From: an uncultured Prevotellaceae bacterium
Lineage (GTDB): Bacteria; Bacteroidota; Bacteroidia; Bacteroidales; Bacteroidaceae
Length of the DNA stretch: 64,000 nucleotides
Assembly: GCA_900315095.1 (NCBI GenBank)
Contig: OMXS01000012.1
Span: 31,916 to 95,915, forward strand
Direction: 5' to 3'
The notes under the pieces are model-generated. The model saw nothing but the letters and a program-made list of their open reading frames with translations. It was not told the DNA's origin and searched no databases. Shown here one piece after another: positions 56,984 through 64,000 of the stretch. Each line of letters starts with the position of its first letter. Position 1 is the first letter of the stretch. The translations under genes and the position numbers were made by a program.

Positions 56984-57036
56984 ATCGTTTTCTTTATGAT
57001 AGTTGCTTGAAATAAAAGTCTTTTATACTTGCCTTG

Positions 57037-57067
57037 CAAATATACTCCTTATTTCTGATTTATACAA
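57037..57067 (-). promoter_or_regulatory. promoter of the exported hypothetical protein
   Basis: Minus strand: TTG at 57065-57067, a 20-nt spacer, TATATTTG at 57037-57044. Confidence 0.7.
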
Positions 57068-57090
57068 GTTATTTTGTTGTTTTTCTCTCT

Positions 57091-57130
57091 TTGCGACATT
57101 TTATATATCACCTCTCCTTTTTTGTCGCAA
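57091..57130. promoter_or_regulatory. TTGCGACA-N24-TGTCGCAA inverted motif
   Basis: TTGCGACA at 57091-57098 and TGTCGCAA at 57123-57130, separated by exactly 24 bases, between two divergent promoters. It matches the site at 11386-11425 in both arms and spacing. A weaker TTTGTCGTAA follows at 57141. Confidence 0.55.
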
Positions 57131-57178
57131 AACTTTGCCGTTTGTCGTAATAATATTAATAAAAAGCACGTTATATTG

Positions 57179-57209
57179 TTGCTTGAATTAGAAATAGCGA
57201 ATATCTTTG
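57179..57209 (+). promoter_or_regulatory. promoter of the DUF4468 gene
   Basis: TTG at 57179-57181, a 20-nt spacer, TATCTTTG at 57202-57209. Confidence 0.75.
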
Positions 57210-57266
57210 CACCATCTTAAAAGACAAAGTAATTAAGTGTAGAATAAACTAAAAAAGGTAAAGGAC

Positions 57267-57992
57267 ATGAAAAAGGTATTTGTTTTGGCTATTGTAGCCA
57301 TGATGGCAGTAATGAATGCTCAGGCTCAGGTGATGAAGGGCGCCGACCTGGAGAAGTATGCTAAGGAACGTTATGGAGATAAGTGGCTTGATGCTGCATT
57401 AAATCTTTCCAGAAATATAACGCTCGACAAGAACCAGGGCATTACATATCAGGAGGTCGTTAACGCTCCGGGCAAGACGCGCGAGCAACTTTACGTCGCT
57501 CTTAACTATTGGGCAACAGCCACTTTCAAGGAACATCAGGCAATCACCTTGAACGACAAAGAGGCGGGTTGCATTATCATTTCTCCCACAATAAAGTCGA
57601 TAGCGACTCATATGGGAACGCTGAATAAATATTCGGTGAACATCACCCCGTTGATAAGACTCGACATAAAGGACGGACGTGTGCGCGTCACTTTCACAGT
57701 TCAGAACTACGATATACTTGCCGATATTAGTGGTGGATGGCTCAGTCCTGCGGATTCCGACCATCGAACATACGGCGACTCGAAGCGCAAGGCTGACGAT
57801 AAGACCAACCCTAACCTCTATGACGAGCAATGGGAGATAGCACGTCACTATCCTTTCGTGGCAAGCGATAAGCAAAAACGCACCTGCGCCAAGGCATTCG
57901 TGATGACTCATGCATACTCAAACGCCATCATGGACAAGGTGGAGGAGGCCCTCAAGAATGGCATCATAGGCAATGAGGATGAAGACTGGTAA
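57267..57992 (+). CDS. DUF4468-type exported protein
   Basis: A 241-residue protein with a signal peptide (MKKVFVLAIVAMMAVMNAQA then QV). The region about 50-125 (TYQEVVNAPGKTREQLYVAL and KEAGCIIISPTIKS) looks like DUF4468, a TBP-like fold common in exported Bacteroidales proteins of unknown role. It overlaps the queuosine-transporter gene by about 20 bases. Confidence 0.75.
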   Translation: MKKVFVLAIVAMMAVMNAQAQVMKGADLEKYAKERYGDKWLDAALNLSRNITLDKNQGITYQEVVNAPGKTREQLYVALNYWATATFKEHQAITLNDKEAGCIIISPTIKSIATHMGTLNKYSVNITPLIRLDIKDGRVRVTFTVQNYDILADISGGWLSPADSDHRTYGDSKRKADDKTNPNLYDEQWEIARHYPFVASDKQKRTCAKAFVMTHAYSNAIMDKVEEALKNGIIGNEDEDW

Positions 57993-58701
57993 CAATACCG
58001 GAAAGTGCAAGGAACAGGTCACCGTGCTATTCATGCACATGTGCATAGTGTTCACGGTATGCCTTATTGCATCGAACATCCTGGAGACGAAGCAGATGGT
58101 CTTCGGCCCGCTCCATCTTACGGGCGGGCTGTTGATATTCCCGATCTCGTATATCGTTAATGATGTGGTGTGTGAGGTCTGGGGTTACCGCAAGGCAAGC
58201 ATCTTGATATGGACAGGCTTTGCCATGAACTTCGCCTTTATGATGGTGGCCTGCCTTGCCGATGCCATTCCTGGCGCTCCATATTGGGACAATGAGGAAG
58301 GCTTCCACGCCATTTTCGGACTTACTCCGCGCATCGCGCTGGCATCATTCGTGTCGTTCCTTGTGGGTAGTTTCGTCAATGCCTATGTCATGAGCCGCAT
58401 GAAGATAGCCGATAAGGGTAAGCGATTCCCTCTGCGTGCCATAGTGAGCACAATCTTCGGCGAGGGTGCCGACTCGTTGTTCTTCTTCCCGTTAGCATTC
58501 TACGGGGTGCTGCCGAATGAAGAGTTACCGTTGATAATGCTCTCGCAGGTAGTGTTGAAGACTGTCTATGAGATTATAGTGCTGCCGGTTACCATCCGCG
58601 TTGTTAATTGGGTGAAGCGCTACGAGAACGAGGACTTCTATGACAATGGCATCAGTTACAACATCCTCAGTATTTTCATGAATGACAATAAGAGGGGTTG
58701 A
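57973..58701 (+). CDS. queuosine precursor transporter (YhhQ/VUT family)
   Basis: A 242-residue membrane protein with about six segments. Family blocks are TKQMVFGPLHLTGGLLIFPI, SYIVNDVVCEVWGYRKA and FGEGADSLFFFPLAFYG. It imports preQ0 or preQ1 for tRNA queuosine modification. The start may be the ATG at 57979. No preQ1 riboswitch precedes it; it is transcribed with the DUF4468 gene. Confidence 0.88.
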   Translation: MRMKTGNNTGKCKEQVTVLFMHMCIVFTVCLIASNILETKQMVFGPLHLTGGLLIFPISYIVNDVVCEVWGYRKASILIWTGFAMNFAFMMVACLADAIPGAPYWDNEEGFHAIFGLTPRIALASFVSFLVGSFVNAYVMSRMKIADKGKRFPLRAIVSTIFGEGADSLFFFPLAFYGVLPNEELPLIMLSQVVLKTVYEIIVLPVTIRVVNWVKRYENEDFYDNGISYNILSIFMNDNKRG

Positions 58702-58734
58702 ACCAACATATAATTAACTCAAGTTTCGCATGTT

Positions 58735-58880
58735 AAGGAGATATAGGATGATAAAAGGAGATAAAAGGAGGTATAGGAAGATAAAAGGAGATAGAGGACA
58801 TCACTTTGTCTGCAATTATCACGCGCCAAAACTATTGTCTTATATCTCCCTCTATCTGCTTCTAACTCCCTCTATCTACA
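58735..58880. repeat. purine-rich tract and complementary pyrimidine tract
   Basis: Bases 58735-58800 are almost entirely purine with repeated AAAAGGAGATA words; 58842-58880 contain the matching TATCTCCCTCTATCTGC words. The tracts can pair imperfectly in RNA. They lie in the 239-bp gap before the lipoprotein gene. Confidence 0.6.
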
Positions 58881-58940
58881 TAGCATGCGAGGCTTGCGAA
58901 AGTTTAGTAATAAATATATAACCAGAAAAACATTCAGGAT

Positions 58941-60218
58941 ATGAAAACGAAAAGAAATGGGATTCTCGCCGCTGTCCTTATACTTTGCGGCGCGTTGGGA
59001 TTGACAACAGGCTGCAAGAGCGGCAACACCAACATTCAACAAGTGAAAGGAACGTTAGAGGCTAAGGTTGCAGACGACTCTGTGCCTGCAAAGGTGCGCG
59101 AGGCAATGGACCTTGCTTATGAAGGCCGTTACGAGAAGATTCTCGACGACACCGCCAGTCACGTCAGCGTGTGGAGTCTGCTGAGATGCAATCCCGAGGT
59201 GTCTTCCGAAGGCTTCGGCATCCATGTGGTTAAAGACAAGCAGGTGACCAAGATGCCCGAGATGCGTCACGGCAACAATCCTAAGGCGCGTTATGACAGC
59301 CAGAGCGGCAACCTGTGGATGGCATGTGCCGCAATGGAGGGAACGGGAGTGCTGGTTGAGAGACTCCACTTGCTGCGTTTCCATGATGACGGCACGGCAT
59401 ATAGCGTGGCCACCATCGACCCTTACGAGATGCAGCAGGCCCTTTGCCAGCGCTTAGGCTTCACCATCGACAGCATGAACGTTACGTTCTATGACCGTCA
59501 GCAGGCACTTGGAACAGTCACGAACACCATCACCGACATGGGTGGTTTCGATGCCGACGACCCCGTATGGATAGGTGAGCAGATGTCTTATGACATCAGC
59601 GGCGACAGCATCCGCGTGAAGATAGTGCCAGGAATTAAGTTCACTACCGGTCTTGTGCTTCATTACGAGGAAATGCCGACACTCTCGGCAATAGTAAGTC
59701 TTGCTGATGACGGTACATTCACCATTGGCGACATCTCATTCTCACCAGAAGAGGAGGTCGACACTTATCTCAAGGCCGTTGAGCGTTACCTTACCGACAA
59801 CAAGGGCAAGCAATACCGCTCGGGGCAGGTGTGCATCCCTTACTATACTGTGGTTGGCGTTGACGAGAGCAATGCCGATGACATCAAGGTGTGGGGCGAC
59901 TTCTGGTTGGACAACTACAACATCTCAGGCGACACGTTGCTGTCCGTTTCTGGTGGCAGTCATCCTGGTCTGATGCACGTCAGTCAGAAGGGCGAAAGTT
60001 TCGAGGTCACTTCTTTCGATGCTGTTGGCGATGGCTCGCAATTCCTTCCTACAGCCAAGAAAATCTTTGGCGACAAGTTTGATGCTTTCCAGAAGGTTAA
60101 CTCCGATGACAAGAAACGTAACGAGGTGCGCCGCGCTGCCGTTGCTGAGTATGTGAGAAGCCATCGCTTGCCAGTCAAGATGTATAAAGACTATGGCTGG
60201 GACCCTGTGAAGTTCTAG
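58941..60218 (+). CDS. large lipoprotein of unknown function
   Basis: A 425-residue protein with a lipoprotein signal (ILAAVLILCGALGLTTGCKS, lipobox TTGC). The mature part has an N-terminal helical module and repeated beta segments (ISGDSIRVKIVPGIKFTTGL and YNISGDTLLSVSGGSHPG). No family recognised; the GDTLLSVSGG block recalls stress-response lipoproteins of Bacteroidales but this is not firm. Confidence 0.7.
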   Translation: MKTKRNGILAAVLILCGALGLTTGCKSGNTNIQQVKGTLEAKVADDSVPAKVREAMDLAYEGRYEKILDDTASHVSVWSLLRCNPEVSSEGFGIHVVKDKQVTKMPEMRHGNNPKARYDSQSGNLWMACAAMEGTGVLVERLHLLRFHDDGTAYSVATIDPYEMQQALCQRLGFTIDSMNVTFYDRQQALGTVTNTITDMGGFDADDPVWIGEQMSYDISGDSIRVKIVPGIKFTTGLVLHYEEMPTLSAIVSLADDGTFTIGDISFSPEEEVDTYLKAVERYLTDNKGKQYRSGQVCIPYYTVVGVDESNADDIKVWGDFWLDNYNISGDTLLSVSGGSHPGLMHVSQKGESFEVTSFDAVGDGSQFLPTAKKIFGDKFDAFQKVNSDDKKRNEVRRAAVAEYVRSHRLPVKMYKDYGWDPVKF

Positions 60219-60409
60219 GTATGAGGGAGAATTCCTTAAGAAGAAAATTAAAGGCGGATAAAGTCCTATATTTAGCGACCAACCTCGATGCTTCCAGACA
60301 AACATCCTTGGAAGACTCTATCCATACGGAATCTGGCGTGCCTTTAACCGAGGGCAAAGATAAAACATCTTCTTTAAATACGCAAGGAAAATCTTTCGGA
60401 AAATGATAA

Positions 60410-60538
60410 ATTTCGTTCCGTATCACTCCTGAGGAGGATGCCGAGTACATGGATGCTGTGGAGAATGGCGACATGGAGAAAGCCTCTCCCCATCCAATTG
60501 CTTTTCCCTTCGGCCAGCGACCGTTGGTTCCCCCGTAG
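60410..60538 (+). pseudogene. fragment resembling polyvalent-protein repeats of mobile elements
   Basis: An orphan frame reads FRITPEEDAEYMDAVENGDM followed by EKA, a segment I associate with very large polyvalent proteins of Bacteroidales conjugative elements and phages. It has no start and ends soon after in unrelated sequence at TAG 60536-60538. It is probably a leftover of a degraded element. Surrounding bases 60219-60409 contain no convincing gene. Confidence 0.35.
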
Positions 60539-60650
60539 GGAGGGGGCAGAAATCACAATAATGATACTGATATTAAAAAGCCTCCCCTATGGGGGGAGGT
60601 GTGGAGGGGGCTCCACTCCCCTCCCTACGGGGGAGGGGGTGGGGGAGAGG
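60531..60650. repeat. cluster of C/G-rich palindromes
   Basis: CCCCCGTAGGGAGGGGG (60531-60547), CCTCCCCTATGGGGGGAGG (60581-60599) and CCCCTCCCTACGGGGGAGGGGG (about 60618-60640, shortened here by overlap) are variants of one CCTCCCTACGGGGGAGG palindrome. A further copy lies at 63629-63650. On the minus strand they follow the clpB stop and could terminate it. Confidence 0.65.
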
Positions 60651-60667
60651 CTTCTTCTTCTTTTTTT

Positions 60668-63253
60668 TTAGTTCCTGAACATCAGTCCTTCACCGTAACT
60701 GTCGATGACAATAGGTTTCTCGCGGTTCACTTCTCCCGAGAGGAGTTTCTTCGACAGGTCGTTGAGAACATACCTCTGGATGGCACGTTTCACAGGACGT
60801 GCGCCGAACTCTGGGTCGAAGCCCACATCGGCGAGGAAGTTGACAGCCTCTGGAGTGACATTAAGAGTGACGTCCTGCTCGGCAAGCATCTTCTGCACAG
60901 CCCCTATCTGCAGGCTCACGACGTCAGCAATCTCCTTCTTGGTAAGCGGCAGGAACATTATTGTCTCGTCGATACGGTTGAGGAACTCCGGACGTATGGT
61001 CTTCTTCAGCATGTCCATCACGGTGTGCTTGGTATTCTCAATCACCTCGTCGCGGTTCTCGTCGGTCATCTTCTCGAACTCACTCTGGATGTACTGCGAC
61101 CCGAGGTTAGAGGTCATTATTATGATGGTGTTCTTGAAGTTCACCACGCGACCCTTATTGTCGGTCAGACGTCCGTCGTCGAGCACTTGCAGAAGGATGT
61201 TGAACACATCAGGATGTGCCTTCTCAATCTCGTCGAACAGCACCACAGAGTATGGCTTGCGGCGCACCGCCTCGGTCAGTTGTCCGCCCTCGTCATAGCC
61301 CACATATCCTGGAGGCGCACCGATAAGGCGGCTCACGCTGAACTTCTCCTGATACTCCGACATGTCTATTCGCGTCATCATCTGCTCGTCGTTGAACAGA
61401 TACTCGGCAAGAGCCTTCGCCAGTTCGGTCTTTCCCACACCTGTCGTTCCCATGAAGATGAACGATGCGATGGGTCGTTTCGGGTCTTGAAGTCCTGCAC
61501 GGCTGCGGCGCACAGCATCGCTGACGGCCGTTATCGCCTCGTCTTGTCCGATTACACGGCGGTGCAGTTCCTCCTCCAGATGCAGCAATTTCTCGCGCTC
61601 GCTCTGCAACATTCGTGTCACAGGGATGCCTGTCCAGCGGCTCACCACCTCGGCAATGTCGTCGGCGGTCACCTCTTCGCGCACCATGCGGCTGCCTTCA
61701 CCCTGTGCCAGTTGCTTGGTCAGGCTGTCGATGTCGTCCTCAAGAGCCTTCAGCCGGCTGTACCTTATCTCAGCCACCCGTGCGTAGTCGCCCTCGCGCT
61801 CGGCACGTTCTGCCTCGAACTTCAGCTGTTCCATCTGCTGCTTGTCTTGCTGAATCTTGTTCACCAGCCCTTTCTCGCTCTCCCATTTAGCACGGAACTG
61901 GCTCTCGCGCTCGCGCAGTTCAGCAATGTCCTTGTCCAGCTGCGCCAGTTTAGCCTCGTCGTTCTCGCGCTTTATTGCCTCGCGTTCAATCTCCAGTTGC
62001 TTCAGCTGTCTCACGATGTCGTCAAGTTCCTCAGGAACAGAGTCGCGCTCCATACGCAGTTTGGCAGCGGCCTCGTCCATCAGGTCAATTGCCTTGTCGG
62101 GCAAGAACCTGTCGCTGATGTAACGTTCAGAGAGTTTCACCGCTGCTATGCAGGCATCGTCCTGGATACGCACCTTGTGGTGGTTCTCATAACGCTCCTT
62201 CAGTCCACGCAGAATGCTTATTGCCGACATCTCGTCAGGCTCGTCAACCATCACCGTCTGGAAACGGCGCTCCAGAGCCTTGTCTTTCTCGAAATACTTC
62301 TGGTACTCGTTAAGAGTGGTGGCACCTATCGAGCGCAGTTCGCCACGCGCAAGAGCAGGTTTCAGAATGTTTGCTGCGTCCATTGCGCCCTGTCCGCCGC
62401 CGGCACCCACCAAGGTGTGAATCTCATCGATGAAGAGTATTATGCGTCCGTCGCTCTTTGTCACCTCGTTGATGACGCTCTTCAGACGCTCCTCAAACTC
62501 ACCTTTATACTTCGCTCCTGCGAGCAAGGCACCCATGTCGAGGCTGTAGAGCTGCTTGTCCTTAAGGTTCTCAGGCACGTCACCGCGCACGATACGCTCT
62601 GCCAGTCCCTCCACGATGGCCGTCTTACCCGTTCCTGGCTCACCTATGAGCACAGGATTGTTCTTTGTCCTTCGCGAGAGAATCTGCAACACACGTCTGA
62701 TCTCGTCGTCACGTCCTATCACAGGGTCCAGTTTCCCGGCGCGCGCATCCTCCACCAGGTTCTTGGCATACTTTGAAAGACTCTGGTAGTTGTCGTCAGC
62801 CGACTGGCTCTTCACGTTCTGTCCCTGTCGCAGTTCCTGTATCGCCTTGCGAGTGTCGTTGTCGGTCATTCCCGCATCCTTCAGAATACGGCTTGCCGTG
62901 CTGCCGACGTTGAGCAGAGCGAGGATAAGAGGCTCCACGCTGACGAACTCGTCGCCCATCTTCTTTGATATCTCCTCCGCCCGTACCAGCACCTGGTTGG
63001 CGTCGTTGCTCAGGTAAGGCTGTCCCCCCTGAACGCGCGGCTGGTGTTGCAGCTCGCTGTCCACGAGTTGCTCCACATGCTGTCCGTTCACTCCCATTTT
63101 CTGGAACAAGAAGTTCGTGATGTCCTTTGCCTTTGTCAGCACGCCTTTCAAGAGATGAGTCGGTTCAATGGTCTGCTGTCCCGAACGTTGTGCCACGTTC
63201 ATCGCCTCCTGAATCGTCTCTTGTGCTTTGATTGTAAAGTTGTCAAGTGTCAT
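60668..63253 (-). CDS. clpB: ClpB disaggregase chaperone
   Basis: An 861-residue AAA+ protein that solubilises aggregates with DnaK. It has the N-terminal Clp repeat domain, a first ATPase ([18 protein letters not shown]), the coiled-coil middle domain (residues about 405-520) that separates ClpB from ClpA, and a second ATPase ([19 protein letters not shown]). A strong AAAGGAGAAAA leader precedes the ATG. Hsp20 lies next upstream on the same strand, a heat-shock neighbourhood. Confidence 0.97.
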   Translation of the reverse strand: MTLDNFTIKAQETIQEAMNVAQRSGQQTIEPTHLLKGVLTKAKDITNFLFQKMGVNGQHVEQLVDSELQHQPRVQGGQPYLSNDANQVLVRAEEISKKMGDEFVSVEPLILALLNVGSTASRILKDAGMTDNDTRKAIQELRQGQNVKSQSADDNYQSLSKYAKNLVEDARAGKLDPVIGRDDEIRRVLQILSRRTKNNPVLIGEPGTGKTAIVEGLAERIVRGDVPENLKDKQLYSLDMGALLAGAKYKGEFEERLKSVINEVTKSDGRIILFIDEIHTLVGAGGGQGAMDAANILKPALARGELRSIGATTLNEYQKYFEKDKALERRFQTVMVDEPDEMSAISILRGLKERYENHHKVRIQDDACIAAVKLSERYISDRFLPDKAIDLMDEAAAKLRMERDSVPEELDDIVRQLKQLEIEREAIKRENDEAKLAQLDKDIAELRERESQFRAKWESEKGLVNKIQQDKQQMEQLKFEAERAEREGDYARVAEIRYSRLKALEDDIDSLTKQLAQGEGSRMVREEVTADDIAEVVSRWTGIPVTRMLQSEREKLLHLEEELHRRVIGQDEAITAVSDAVRRSRAGLQDPKRPIASFIFMGTTGVGKTELAKALAEYLFNDEQMMTRIDMSEYQEKFSVSRLIGAPPGYVGYDEGGQLTEAVRRKPYSVVLFDEIEKAHPDVFNILLQVLDDGRLTDNKGRVVNFKNTIIIMTSNLGSQYIQSEFEKMTDENRDEVIENTKHTVMDMLKKTIRPEFLNRIDETIMFLPLTKKEIADVVSLQIGAVQKMLAEQDVTLNVTPEAVNFLADVGFDPEFGARPVKRAIQRYVLNDLSKKLLSGEVNREKPIVIDSYGEGLMFRN

Positions 63254-63373
63254 AGTTTTCTCCTTTCTTTATTGTTTCTGCCAACAACGATTCAAATGAC
63301 GTGCCTTAATCCCTTTTCTGCCATTATGTCACTTAGTGTTGCAATTTTGTCACCACAAACACCTTTCCCCTGC

Positions 63374-63762
63374 CTTTCCAATAATACTATTCCGAAAAGG
63401 GCATTTGTCTAATTGTCTAATTTTACCATAGGAAAAGGCACCGCCGTATGGCAGTGCCTTTTATTGTTCCGCGTTTTACAAAGGTGTTCAACTCCCCTCC
63501 GAGGAGACTATCGGCAATTTAAATCGTGAGAGAGGCAATCCCCTCTTGACCTCCCCCTTCTAGGAGGAAATGTTCCGTGTAATCCCATCAATAATTTAAT
63601 GATGGTATGTGATTCAACCTCCCTCCCTACGGGGGAGGGAGATGAAACACCTATTTGAATCAGAAAATAGCAAAAGGCACTGCCATACGGCGGTGCCTTT
63701 TTATCTAGAAAAAGTCATCAATTCATCAAATGCCCTTTCGGGAACAGTATTATTGGCAAGGT
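63374..63762. repeat. 389-bp inverted duplication with about 95-bp arms
   Basis: The left arm (63374-63468) and right arm (63668-63762, reversed) match along most of their length: CCAATAATACT, AGGGCATTTG, AATTG, then AAAGGCACCGCCGTATGGCA and GTGCCTTTT. Each arm ends in a small hairpin with AAAAGGCAC / GTGCCTTTT stems that could act as terminators. The middle contains a CCTCCCTACGGGGGAGG palindrome. Confidence 0.75.
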
Positions 63763-63765
63763 ATA

Positions 63766-63815
63766 AAAGAAGGACCACTCTTTCGCTGCATAGTGCGGAA
63801 GAGTGGTCCTTCTTT
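63766..63815 (-). terminator. hsp20 terminator
   Basis: AAAGAAGGACCACTCTT (63766-63782) is the exact reverse complement of 63799-63815, a 17-bp stem; on the minus strand it is followed by TTTTATACC. Confidence 0.8.
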
Positions 63816-63838
63816 GCTGTGTTTATGAGGATCGGGCC

Positions 63839-64000
63839 TTATGATACCTCAATGGCCTTGCCGACTTTTTTCTGCTCTTTCTCCATCTTCGGAAGGACAA
63901 TGGTCAGGATGCCATCCTCCACTTTGGCCGAGATCTTGTCTTTCTCCACATCCTCGGGCAGCGTGTAGTTCTGCTCGTAGTTCGAGTAGCTGAACTCACG
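63839..64000 (-). CDS. Hsp20/alpha-crystallin small heat-shock protein (partial)
   Basis: The C-terminal 53 residues (REFSYSNYEQNYTLPEDVEK, then KISAKVEDGILTIVLPKMEK) of a small heat-shock chaperone. The GILTIVLPK motif, close to the canonical GxLxxxxPK, is diagnostic. The gene runs off the right edge; the stop is TAA at 63839-63841. Confidence 0.93.
   Translation of the reverse strand, partial: REFSYSNYEQNYTLPEDVEKDKISAKVEDGILTIVLPKMEKEQKKVGKAIEVS

Noticed and set aside
60221-60406. 61-residue frame after the lipoprotein gene
   Set aside because: No ribosome site or promoter, and an equally open antisense frame exists; treated as noncoding or remnant.
60599-62776. 725-residue open frame opposite clpB
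   Set aside because: It is an antisense shadow of a complete clpB gene; its residues follow the codon pattern of clpB.

Overview
The window reads as chromosome of a Prevotella-like member of the Bacteroidales. The evidence is the recurring Bacteroidetes promoter (about TTTG, a 19-21 nt spacer, then TAnnTTTG) in front of many genes, the DUF4492-cydA-cydB oxidase operon, large secreted proteins ending in a GIYIKNGKK-type tail, a DUF4468 protein, and the YceD-rpmF-fabH and clpP-clpX-recQ neighbourhoods. No rRNA, tRNA or CRISPR array was seen.

Layout. Bases 1-7090 are a defence island: a type I restriction-modification operon (hsdS, hsdR, a YgjP-like metallopeptidase; hsdM would lie to the left, outside the window). 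Inserted between hsdS and hsdR are a class III nucleotide cyclase and a PycTM-type membrane protein, together a likely Pycsar anti-phage system, followed by the C-terminal remnant of an AlbA/Schlafen-type regulator. Bases 7311-10274 hold a DMT exporter and a compact ABC-type ATPase plus DUF4435 (Toprim-like) pair that resembles PARIS. Bases 10267-17352 are mostly housekeeping: trmB, a newly noted 26-residue membrane peptide, dxs, trkA-trkH and manA. Bases 17380-25890 carry two paralogous cassettes, each a large secreted protein followed by an acidic 66-residue protein. Bases 26250-29880 hold the cytochrome bd oxidase. Bases 30030-35990 are a TolC-HlyD-ABC2-ABC2 export operon without an ATPase gene. 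Bases 36066-45500 hold mrp, an AlkD-like gene, an M15 peptidase, yceD-rpmF-fabH, era, der, a small lipoprotein and mlaE-mlaF. Bases 45530-47590 are AT-rich and accessory-looking, with a likely PD-(D/E)XK endonuclease. Bases 47590-64000 hold lptB, tig, clpP-clpX-recQ, a PagL-like lipid A deacylase, several envelope proteins, a queuosine-precursor transporter, clpB and a partial hsp20.

The most interesting items are the Pycsar module translationally coupled to hsdS, the PARIS-like pair, the duplicated secreted-protein/66-residue cassettes, a 40-bp inverted motif (TTGCGACA-N24-TGTCGCAA) present with identical spacing in two divergent promoter regions, two small inverted-repeat elements whose arms are built from tandem hexamers, and a dispersed 22-23 bp intergenic repeat with a CACTTGTG core. 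Functions are assigned by recognition of family motifs only; no database search was run.
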